A DNA stretch of 5,542 bases, from NCBI GenBank assembly GCA_900757695.1, contig CAAEOU010000203.1:1-5542 (forward strand), in the 5' to 3' direction. The notes under the pieces are model-generated. The model was not told the DNA's origin, ran no database searches, and saw only the letters and a program-made list of their open reading frames with translations. Shown in pieces: positions 1 through 5,201 of this stretch. Each line of letters opens with the position of its first letter. Within the stretch, counting starts at the first letter, position 1. The stretch comes from an uncultured Oscillospiraceae bacterium (GTDB lineage: Bacteria; Bacillota_A; Clostridia; Oscillospirales; Oscillospiraceae). Position numbers and translations under genes: made by a program.

Positions 1-340
1 AGGCTGCACGGTTTCCGTGCTTGGCGACCGGGACACCGCCCGCAGCGATGACCATGGCAGAGGTGGAGGAAATGTTAAAGGTGTTCGCACCATCGCCGCC
101 GGTGCCGACGATCTCCAATACGTCCATATCGTGGGGTGCCTTGGTGGCATGGGCCCGCATAGCATAGGCGGAGCCGCTGATCTCGTCAATGGTCTCCCCC
201 TTCATGGACAGGGCGGTGAGATAAGAGGAAATCAGAGTAGCGCTGACCTTCCCATCCATGATCTCATCCATCACCTGACGTGCTTCTTCATAGGTGAGAT
301 CCTGCTTGTTCATGAGCTTTGCAATTGCTTCTTTCATCAT
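1..340 (-). CDS. trpD: Anthranilate phosphoribosyltransferase, N-terminal 113 residues (cut by left edge)
   Basis: Transfers phosphoribosyl from PRPP to anthranilate, the second committed step of tryptophan synthesis, in the cytoplasm. I translated the minus strand from the ATG at 340-338. The visible part has the helical N-terminal domain (about residues 1-68), then the PRPP-binding glycine loop GTGGD at 79-83, NISS at 89-92 and KHGNR at 107-111, all hallmarks of this family. Full-length members have about 330-345 residues, so roughly two thirds is missing to the left; this is an edge effect, not a broken gene. Two ATGs stand in tandem (340 and 337). I prefer 340 because GGAGG at 354-350 lies 9 bases upstream and because it gives an ATGA overlap with the trpG stop, as at the trpE-trpG junction. 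Third gene of the trpE-trpG-trpD unit; trpC and trpF probably follow outside the window. Confidence 0.96.
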   Translation of the reverse strand, partial: MMKEAIAKLMNKQDLTYEEARQVMDEIMDGKVSATLISSYLTALSMKGETIDEISGSAYAMRAHATKAPHDMDVLEIVGTGGDGANTFNISSTSAMVIAAGGVPVAKHGNRAA

Positions 341-912
341 TTTGATGTTCCTCCAATCAGGGTAAAAAAGTGTTCAATGATCTGGCCGCCTTTGGGGGTC
401 AGAATGGATTCCGGATGAAACTGTACGCCGAAGATGGGCTTTTCCCGATGTTCGACTGCCATGACCTCCCCAGCGGCGGTGCGGGCTGCGACCCGCAGGC
501 ATGCGGGCAGCTGATCCTCCGGGGCAGCAAGGGAGTGATACCGGGCTGCCTGAAAGGGCTCCATCCCCGTAAACAGCCGGGAGGCGGGATCCGGCAGGAT
601 GGTGGAGGGCTTTCCGTGCATAAGCTCCTTTGCATAGGTGACGGTTCCGCCGAAGGTCTGGCAGATGGCCTGATGGCCAAGGCAGACACCGAAAATGGGC
701 TTATCCAGCGATGCAATCACCGGAAGGCAGATGCCGGAATCCTCCGGGCGTCCGGGGCCGGGAGATAGGAACACAGCCTCCGGGTCCATGGCCTGAATCT
801 CCGGCAGGGTGATCTCCCGGTTCCGCACAACGGTGATGTCCGGGCGATAGGTGCCGATGAGCTGATAGAGATTGTAGACAAAGCTGTCGTAATTGTCGAT
901 GAGAAGAATCAT
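337..912 (-). CDS. trpG: Anthranilate synthase component II, glutamine amidotransferase
   Basis: Class I glutamine amidotransferase of 191 residues, normal for the family. It hydrolyses glutamine and channels ammonia to TrpE. Visible motifs: DNYDSF at 6-11, SPGPG at 50-54 (oxyanion-hole region), GVCLGHQ at 75-81 with the nucleophile Cys77, RYHSL at 124-128, and FHPES at 165-169 with His166 and Glu168 completing the triad. The start is the ATG at 912-910: it overlaps the trpE stop as ATGA and has AGAAGGAGG (927-919) six bases upstream, inside the end of trpE. The reading frame stays open 20 codons further upstream, but that stretch lies inside trpE and lacks family similarity. Such subunits can be shared with PabB for folate synthesis; the position between trpE and trpD makes TrpG the natural name, although an amphibolic role cannot be excluded. 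Confidence 0.97.
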   Translation of the reverse strand: MILLIDNYDSFVYNLYQLIGTYRPDITVVRNREITLPEIQAMDPEAVFLSPGPGRPEDSGICLPVIASLDKPIFGVCLGHQAICQTFGGTVTYAKELMHGKPSTILPDPASRLFTGMEPFQAARYHSLAAPEDQLPACLRVAARTAAGEVMAVEHREKPIFGVQFHPESILTPKGGQIIEHFFTLIGGTSK

Positions 913-2396
913 TGGATGCCTCCTTCTGCCGCCGCAATGGCGCTGACCACAGCCTGCGCCTTGTTTCGGCATTCCTGATACTCCGTTTCCGGTACGCTGT
1001 CGTAGACGATCCCTGCCCCGGACTGCACACAGATCTTTCCGTTTTTCTTATAGGCCAGCCGGATGGAAATGCACACGTCCAGATTGCCGGTGAAATCCAG
1101 ATAGCCGATGGCCCCGCCGTAAATGCCCCGGGGCCGGCCCTCCAGCTCCTCGATGATTTGGCATGCCCGGAGCTTTGGCGCACCGGACAGGGTGCCGGCA
1201 GGGAGAATGGCATCTACCGCATCCACGGCGTCTTTGTCGGGGCGGATTCGACCGGAGACCGTGGAGCCGATGTGCATCACATGGGAATAGCGCTCGATGG
1301 ACATATACTTTTCCACCTGTACCGTTCCAAGCTGACTGATTTTGCCCAGATCATTCCGGCCAAGATCCACCAGCATGTTGTGCTCGGCACACTCTTTTTC
1401 ATCCCGGAGAAGCTCCTGCTCCAGCTGCCGGTCTTCGGCGCTCGTCTTGCCTCGGGGGCGGGTTCCGGCCAGCGGGAAGGTATACAGGGCCCCGTCCTGG
1501 AGTTTTGCCAGTGTTTCGGGCGATGCGCCGGATACTTCGATGTCGTCACTGGAAAAGTAGAACATATAGGGGGAGGGGTTGGTGGTGCGGAGCACCCGGT
1601 ATACATCGAAGAGACTGCCCTCAGCCTGCGCCTCCATGGGGTTGGAGAGAACCACCTGAAAAATATCGCCTTCCTTGATGTAGTGCCGGGCCTGTTCCAC
1701 CATGTTCATAAAGCGCTCTTTGGAAAAGCAAAGCTCCAGAGGAGAGGTAAGATGCAGGGGACGGAATACCGCCTTTGCGCCGGAGGTCAGTAGAGCAGCC
1801 ATATCCTGTAGGGACTTTTGGGCGGCCAAATAGGAGTTTTCCGGGTCGTTTGTGTCAACGCCTGCAATCAGGATCAGCTTCTGCCGGTAATGGTCGAATA
1901 CGATTACCCGGTCAAAGAGCATCAGATCCACATCACGGAAGTCGCTGCTTTCGTTGGGCGGACGCTTCAGACTTGGCTCTGCGTACTGGATGTAGTCGTA
2001 GGAGAAATAGCCCACAAAGCCACCGGTGAAAGGAGGAAGCCCTTCCAGCTTTGGACTTCTGTATTCCGCCAGAATGTCCCGTATGACCTGCCCGGGGTGT
2101 TCTACGGTCATGGTGGTGACATCGGGATGCTCCCCCTCCGGATCACGAAGGATCCGAAGCTGGCCTGCACGGCAGGTGAGCTCCAGGGTGGGGGCGTAAC
2201 CCAGAAAAGAGTATCGGCCCCAGGTCTCTCTGCTTTCGGCGCTTTCCAGCAGATAGCAGTGCCGGGAAGCGGCCCGGAGTGTCCGCATGACCTCGATGGG
2301 GGTAAAGCGGTCGGAAAACAGCTCCATAGAAACGGGGATCCGGCGGTATTTCCCGGTTGCGCTGAGGTCTTTTATCTGTGAGATGGATGGATACAT
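909..2396 (-). CDS. trpE: Anthranilate synthase component I
   Basis: 495 residues. Converts chorismate, with ammonia from TrpG, into anthranilate and pyruvate. The N-terminal half carries the Trp feedback site: LLES at 49-52, with NPSPYMF at 273-279 forming the other side of the pocket in characterised enzymes, so end-product inhibition is expected. The C-terminal chorismate-binding domain shows SGASPE (289-294), PLAGTRPRG (308-316), DEKECAEH (332-339), LVDLGRNDL (342-350), His375, LPAGTLSGAPK (398-408), YGGAIGY (426-432) and the QSGAGIV segment (458-464). Ala310 in PLAGT separates it from PabB, which usually has lysine there (PIKGT). Start ATG 2396-2394 is set by AAAGGAGG at 2412-2405, eight bases upstream. 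The frame is open back to 2480, but that part is the riboswitch. Only one Trp residue (Trp59). First gene of its unit, under T-box control. Confidence 0.98.
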   Translation of the reverse strand: MYPSISQIKDLSATGKYRRIPVSMELFSDRFTPIEVMRTLRAASRHCYLLESAESRETWGRYSFLGYAPTLELTCRAGQLRILRDPEGEHPDVTTMTVEHPGQVIRDILAEYRSPKLEGLPPFTGGFVGYFSYDYIQYAEPSLKRPPNESSDFRDVDLMLFDRVIVFDHYRQKLILIAGVDTNDPENSYLAAQKSLQDMAALLTSGAKAVFRPLHLTSPLELCFSKERFMNMVEQARHYIKEGDIFQVVLSNPMEAQAEGSLFDVYRVLRTTNPSPYMFYFSSDDIEVSGASPETLAKLQDGALYTFPLAGTRPRGKTSAEDRQLEQELLRDEKECAEHNMLVDLGRNDLGKISQLGTVQVEKYMSIERYSHVMHIGSTVSGRIRPDKDAVDAVDAILPAGTLSGAPKLRACQIIEELEGRPRGIYGGAIGYLDFTGNLDVCISIRLAYKKNGKICVQSGAGIVYDSVPETEYQECRNKAQAVVSAIAAAEGGIQ

Positions 2397-2404
2397 GACA
2401 TATG

Positions 2405-2416
2405 CCTCCTTTGAGG
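2405..2416 (-). promoter_or_regulatory. trpE ribosome binding site inside a small potential hairpin
   Basis: AAAGGAGG (2412-2405) lies eight bases from the trpE ATG and fixes the start. CCTC at 2416-2413 can pair with GAGG at 2408-2405 across a four-base loop, so the site could be weakly masked. The pairing is only four base pairs and its effect is inference. Confidence 0.6.
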
Positions 2417-2420
2417 ACAA

Positions 2421-2463
2421 AACAAAAATCCCGTCCTCGACATAGTAAAATGTCAAGGACGGG
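2421..2463 (-). terminator. T-box-controlled intrinsic terminator (attenuator) of trpEGD
   Basis: Fourteen-base-pair stem on the minus strand: 2463-2450 pairs with 2443-2430 around the six-base loop 2449-2444, with one G-U pair. A T-rich run (ATTTTTGTT, 2429-2421) follows. The 5' arm contains CCCGT and CCTTGA, which are also the 3' arms of the antiterminator, so the two structures exclude each other. It ends 24 bases before the trpE start codon. Confidence 0.95.
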
Positions 2464-2485
2464 AATCCCCGCGGTGCCACCTTGA
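2453..2485 (-). promoter_or_regulatory. Antiterminator and T-box bulge of the trpE leader
   Basis: Helix A1 is TCAAGG (2485-2480) with CCTTGA (2458-2453). The seven-base bulge TGGCACC (2479-2473) carries the T-box. Helix A2 is GCGGG with CCCGT closing a four-base loop. TGGC is complementary to a tRNA 3' end GCCA, that is, discriminator G73, the base normal for bacterial tRNA-Trp. The 3' arms overlap the terminator. Confidence 0.93.
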
Positions 2486-2709
2486 TTCACGGATACAATA
2501 CTCCGTGCCCTTAGCGAGATACCAACATATCTCCGGCAACTGACGTATGCCCACACGTCGATCATACTGAGATTTCTGAGAAATCTGTTCCGAACGCCCT
2601 CAGCGGCCCATTATGACAGTGCGCCTTCCGCCCGGATCCCACCATCCCGGACTCTCTGTGGGGGCAAAGCTGCCTTTACTTCCGCTTCAACGGTTTTTAT
2701 GTTGGGGCG

Positions 2710-2738
2710 ATTATACACCAATGGAATCCTACTGTCAA
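2710..2738 (-). promoter_or_regulatory. Promoter of trpEGD
   Basis: Minus-strand TTGACA (2738-2733), a 17-base spacer and TATAAT (2715-2710): both hexamers are perfect housekeeping-sigma consensus. Predicted start of transcription is near A2703, just before Stem I of the T-box. No operator-like palindrome overlaps it, which fits control by attenuation rather than by initiation. Confidence 0.92.
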
Positions 2739-2797
2739 GAGGGTTTTATAAAAAGTTTTGCAATTTAATGGGGTAACACAGAAATGTAAAAAAGTAC
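2739..2797. other. AT-rich spacer between the two divergent trp promoters
   Basis: Fifty-nine bases separate the two -35 hexamers. The stretch is AT-rich, holds the 10-base palindrome TTTTATAAAA (2744-2753) and has A-tracts upstream of each -35 box, which could serve as UP elements. No gene and no recognisable repressor site are seen. Confidence 0.6.
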
Positions 2798-2826
2798 TTG
2801 ACAAATGAAAAATGCGGCGGTATAAT
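2798..2826 (+). promoter_or_regulatory. Promoter of trpBA
   Basis: TTGACA (2798-2803), a 17-base spacer and TATAAT (2821-2826), again perfect consensus. Predicted transcription start is near A2833. Same spacing and strength as the divergent trpE promoter, so the two units probably start equally often and differ only in leader readthrough. Confidence 0.93.
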
Positions 2827-3047
2827 CGGGGCAATTTCACAGCAAAACTGACGACTGAAAAGAGTAGCCCCATAGGTGAGCGGATAGAGAGCTGCGGACG
2901 GTGGAAGCGCGGCGGCAGGCCCCGGAGTGAATGGATTCAGGAGGGTGGGAAGAACGGCCTTTGGCTCAGTAATGCCCAACGGTGCGGCTGACCGTTATCA
3001 TAGCCAGCGTATGATTGTACGTGTGAGGTGGGCGCAATGCGCCAATT

Positions 3048-3083
3048 TAGGTGGTACCGCAGAAGTGTAAGACTTTTGTCCTA
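3048..3083 (+). promoter_or_regulatory. Antiterminator and T-box bulge of the trpB leader
   Basis: Helix A1 is TAGG (3048-3051) with CCTA (3080-3083). The bulge TGGTACC (3052-3058) is the T-box. Helix A2 is GCAGAAG (3059-3065) with CTTTTGT (3073-3079), including G-U pairs, around a seven-base loop. TGGT pairs perfectly with tRNA ending ACCA and only by wobble with GCCA. The 3' half is shared with the terminator stem. Confidence 0.92.
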
Positions 3084-3107
3084 GGATTTAGGACAAAGGT
3101 CTTTTTT
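3069..3107 (+). terminator. T-box-controlled intrinsic terminator (attenuator) of trpBA
   Basis: Fourteen-base-pair stem: 3069-3082 pairs with 3090-3103 around the seven-base loop 3083-3089, with one G-U pair, followed by a T-run through 3107. It overlaps the antiterminator from 3069 to 3083, so only one of the two can form. It ends 24 bases before the trpB start codon, the same distance as in the trpE leader. Confidence 0.96.
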
Positions 3108-3131
3108 GTTACCTATAAGGAGGAAATCACA

Positions 3132-4316
3132 ATGAGCAAAGGACGATTTGGACAGTACGGCGGGCAGTACGCCCCGGAGACCATGATGGCGGCGCTGGAG
3201 GAACTGGAAAAAGCCTATGAGCATTTCAAGAATGACACGGCGTTTCGTCAGGAGCTTGACTACCTGCTGCGAGAGTATGCGGGACGGCCTTCCGGGCTCT
3301 ACTATGCGGAGAAAATGACAAAGGATCTGGGCGGCGCAAAGATCTATCTCAAACGGGAGGATCTCAACCACACCGGTGCACACAAGATCAACAATGCACT
3401 GGGACAGGTGCTGCTGGCAAAGAAAATGGGGAAGACCCGGGTCATCGCAGAGACCGGAGCGGGGCAGCATGGTGTTGCCACGGCCACTGCGGCGGCGCTT
3501 CTCGACATGGAGTGCGAGGTGTTTATGGGCGAAGAGGACACCAAGCGTCAGGCGCTGAACGTATTCCGCATGGAGCTGCTGGGGGCTAAGGTGCATCCGG
3601 TCATGAGCGGTACCCGCACTCTCAAGGATGCGGTCAATGAGACCATGCGGGAGTGGGTTACGAGAATTGCCGACACCCACTACGTCATCGGCTCCTGCAT
3701 GGGGCCCCATCCGTTCCCGGTCATTGTGCGGGATTTCCAGAAGATCATCGGAGAGGAGATTCACCAGCAGTGCATGGAGAAGGAGGGGCGCCTGCCTGAT
3801 GCGGTGGTGGCCTGTGTAGGGGGCGGAAGCAATGCCATCGGCACCTTCTACGATTTTATCCGGGAGCCCTCCGTGCGGCTCATTGGCTGCGAAGCGGCAG
3901 GACGGGGCGTGGATACGTTTGAGACTGCGGCTACGGTGGCAACGGGCCGGGTGGGGATCTTCCACGGGATGAAATCCCTGTTTTGTCAGGATAAGTACGG
4001 ACAGATCGCACCGGTGTACTCCATCTCCGCGGGTCTGGACTATCCCGGCATCGGCCCGGAGCATGCGGATCTCTATGAGAGCGGCCGGGCGGAATATGTG
4101 CCCGTAACCGATGACGAGGCGGTAGAGGCCTTCGAATATCTGGCCAAAACAGAGGGGATCATTCCCGCCATTGAAAGCGCCCATGCGGTGGCCTATGCAA
4201 AAAAGCTGGCACCGACCATGGGGAAGGATCAGATCCTTGTGGTGACGATCTCCGGACGCGGCGACAAGGATGTGGCGGCCATTGCAAGATACAAGGGGGT
4301 AGAAATCTATGAATAA
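3132..4316 (+). CDS. trpB: Tryptophan synthase beta chain
   Basis: 394 residues. PLP enzyme that joins indole (delivered from TrpA) with L-serine to give L-tryptophan, working as an alpha2-beta2 complex. Visible: N-terminal [10 protein letters not shown] (7-16); HTGAHK at 80-85 with the PLP lysine Lys85; ETGAGQHG at 107-114 with the catalytic glutamate Glu107; the PLP phosphate loop GGGSNAIG at 230-237; [16 protein letters not shown] (297-312), part of the communication domain region; and SGRGDKD at 374-380. Length and motifs match the standard TrpB1 type, not the longer TrpB2. The start at 3132 has AAGGAGG (3117-3123) eight bases upstream. The open frame back to 3051 only covers the riboswitch and terminator. 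One Trp residue (175). First gene of the trpBA unit. Confidence 0.98.
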   Translation: MSKGRFGQYGGQYAPETMMAALEELEKAYEHFKNDTAFRQELDYLLREYAGRPSGLYYAEKMTKDLGGAKIYLKREDLNHTGAHKINNALGQVLLAKKMGKTRVIAETGAGQHGVATATAAALLDMECEVFMGEEDTKRQALNVFRMELLGAKVHPVMSGTRTLKDAVNETMREWVTRIADTHYVIGSCMGPHPFPVIVRDFQKIIGEEIHQQCMEKEGRLPDAVVACVGGGSNAIGTFYDFIREPSVRLIGCEAAGRGVDTFETAATVATGRVGIFHGMKSLFCQDKYGQIAPVYSISAGLDYPGIGPEHADLYESGRAEYVPVTDDEAVEAFEYLAKTEGIIPAIESAHAVAYAKKLAPTMGKDQILVVTISGRGDKDVAAIARYKGVEIYE

Positions 4317-5085
4317 GATTACGGCAGCATTTCAGCATGGAAAGGCATTTATTCCATTCCTCACCGGCGGTGACCCGAATATCGAGACCACGGAAAAGCT
4401 CATCCGAGCCGTGGCAGAGGCAGGTGCGGATATCATTGAGATCGGTGTCCCGTTTTCGGATCCCATTGCCGAGGGGACGGTGATTCAGGAAGCCAGTCAG
4501 CGGGCCTTACAGGGCGGCGTGACGGTAGATCAGCTCTTTGATATGGTGAGCCGTCTGCGGAGGGACATTCAAATTCCGTTTCTGTTCATGGGCTATGCCA
4601 ATTCTGTCTATGGCTATGGAGCGGAAAAGTATATGGAAAGATGCCGTGAGGCCGGGGTAGACGGCGTGATCCTGCCGGATGTGCCCTTTGAAGAGCATCA
4701 GGAATTTCAGGAGGTTCTGAGCCGGTATGGTATTACGCAGATCTCCATGGTGGCACCTACCTCTCAGGATCGGGCCAAGGCCATTGCGGAAAAGGCGGAG
4801 GGATTCCTGTACTGCGTGTCCTCCCTGGGCGTTACCGGCGTCCGCAGCAGCTTCAGCTCCAATATTTCTGAGATCATCGGGCTGGCAAAGTCGGCGGGAA
4901 ATGTGCCCTGTGCCATCGGCTTTGGAATTTCTACCCCGGAGCAGGCCAAAGCCATGGCGCAAAAGGCCGACGGCGTGATCGTGGGCAGCGCCATTGTAAA
5001 GCTGATCGCAGAGCATAGCCGGGACAGCGTACCGGTGGTCTATGACTATGTAAAGCGTATGAAGGATGCCATTCGAGACTGCTGA
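4309..5085 (+). CDS. trpA: Tryptophan synthase alpha chain
   Basis: 258 residues, a TIM-barrel enzyme that cleaves indole-3-glycerol phosphate to indole and glyceraldehyde 3-phosphate and passes indole to TrpB. Visible: [10 protein letters not shown] at 14-23; [10 protein letters not shown] at 43-52 with the catalytic glutamate Glu44; AEGTVIQ at 54-60; [11 protein letters not shown] at 169-179 (substrate loop); and the phosphate-binding GFGIS (204-208) and VGSAIV (225-230). Glu55 sits where the E. coli enzyme has the second catalytic acid, Asp60; an acidic residue is kept and glutamate is tolerated in the family signature. The start ATG overlaps the end of trpB by 8 bases, with AGGGGG about nine bases upstream inside trpB, so the two are probably translationally coupled for 1:1 assembly. 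No Trp residue. Confidence 0.97.
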   Translation: MNKITAAFQHGKAFIPFLTGGDPNIETTEKLIRAVAEAGADIIEIGVPFSDPIAEGTVIQEASQRALQGGVTVDQLFDMVSRLRRDIQIPFLFMGYANSVYGYGAEKYMERCREAGVDGVILPDVPFEEHQEFQEVLSRYGITQISMVAPTSQDRAKAIAEKAEGFLYCVSSLGVTGVRSSFSSNISEIIGLAKSAGNVPCAIGFGISTPEQAKAMAQKADGVIVGSAIVKLIAEHSRDSVPVVYDYVKRMKDAIRDC

Positions 5086-5104
5086 GGCTTTTTACTGCGA
5101 TGTG

Positions 5105-5138
5105 ATTCCCGGACCCCCAATGGGTTCGGGAATTTTTT
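5105..5138 (+). terminator. Intrinsic terminator after trpA
   Basis: Twelve-base-pair stem: 5105-5116 pairs with 5122-5133, one G-U pair, loop CCAAT, followed by a T-run to 5138. It lies 19 bases after the trpA stop and ends the trpBA transcript. The minus strand lacks a matching T-run, so it works in one direction only. Confidence 0.95.
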
Positions 5139-5165
5139 GCATCCGGAGCCGGAGTGTGCTATACT
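5137..5165 (+). promoter_or_regulatory. Probable promoter of the ClC-family gene
   Basis: Extended -10 element TG-C-TATACT (5157-5165) with TTGCAT (5137-5142) 17 bases upstream as a weak -35. The -35 overlaps the last T residues of the trpA terminator. Predicted start is near 5172, leaving a leader of only about 30 bases, too short for a riboswitch. Confidence 0.65.
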
Positions 5166-5201
5166 GAAAGAACGAAAATAAAGAGAAGGAACGTGGAAGA
5201 T

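Larger units (their letters stand above)
2421..2703 (-). promoter_or_regulatory. T-box riboswitch, Trp specifier, leader of trpEGD
   Basis: Transcript leader that senses uncharged tRNA-Trp and allows readthrough into trpE. Elements seen on the minus strand, in order: Stem I base AGCGG (2686-2682) paired with CCGCT (2606-2602); AAGTA (AGUA motif) just after the 5' arm; AGAGAG bulge at 2657-2652 followed by GGTG in the distal loop; specifier codon TGG at 2610-2608, preceded by AA and followed by a purine, directly before the 3' arm. Stem II is an AGATTTC/GAAATCT hairpin flanked by GAAC and CAGTA (second AGUA). A IIA/B-type pseudoknot has GACGT/ACGTC (2559-2555 with 2546-2542), with loop GGCA (2551-2548) pairing with TGCC (2538-2535). 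Two hairpins follow (2533-2516 and 2507-2488), then the antiterminator and terminator. The 5' end is placed from the promoter and is approximate. Confidence 0.94.
2833..3107 (+). promoter_or_regulatory. T-box riboswitch, Trp specifier, leader of trpBA
   Basis: Second tRNA-Trp-sensing leader. Stem I base CTGAA (2855-2859) pairs with TTCAG (2936-2940). AGTA (2863-2866) and the AGAGAG bulge (2886-2891) with GGTG in the distal loop (2900-2903) are present. Specifier TGG lies at 2932-2934, preceded by GTGAA and followed by A directly before the 3' arm. Stem II has TGGG/CCCA (2946-2949 with 2975-2978), then an internal loop with AGAAC on one side and AGTA (2968-2971) on the other, capped by GGCC-TTT-GGCT. 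A IIA/B-type pseudoknot begins with AACGGT/ACCGTT (2978-2983 with 2991-2996), whose loop GGCT (2986-2989) can pair with AGCC (3002-3005). Stem III is GGCGC-AAT-GCGCC (3031-3043). Antiterminator and terminator follow. The 5' end is inferred from the promoter. Confidence 0.95.

Noticed and set aside
912..1793. Plus-strand open frame (293 codons) opposite trpE
   Set aside because: Antisense shadow of trpE, whose catalytic motifs are intact across the same bases.
2397..2480. Upstream extension of the trpE reading frame by 28 codons
   Set aside because: It lies within the antiterminator and terminator, has no family similarity, and a strong ribosome binding site fixes the start at 2396.
2739..2797. 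Possible TrpR-type operator or TRAP site in the divergent spacer
   Set aside because: No match to the trp operator palindrome and no series of GAG/UAG triplets; the only palindrome is a simple AT-rich one.
2946..2948. Alternative TGG as specifier in the trpB leader
   Set aside because: It lies beyond the closed Stem I base (2855-2859 with 2936-2940) and is used in Stem II pairing; TGG at 2932 has the proper GAA-codon-purine context.
2746..2979. Small minus-strand frame (77 codons) read as a possible leader peptide
   Set aside because: It lies antisense to the trpB leader and upstream of the trpE promoter, has no ribosome binding site of note and no run of Trp codons.
3051..3131. Upstream extension of the trpB reading frame by 27 codons from a GTG in the T-box
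   Set aside because: It runs through the T-box bulge and terminator; AAGGAGG eight bases before 3132 and normal TrpB length set the start there.
3081..4184. Long minus-strand open frame (367 codons) opposite trpB
   Set aside because: Shadow of trpB in GC-rich DNA: no recognisable domain, no ribosome binding site of note, and no neighbour to form a unit with.
5139..5201. Fluoride riboswitch before the ClC gene
   Set aside because: Only about 30 bases lie between the predicted transcription start and the start codon, and no crcB-motif structure is visible.
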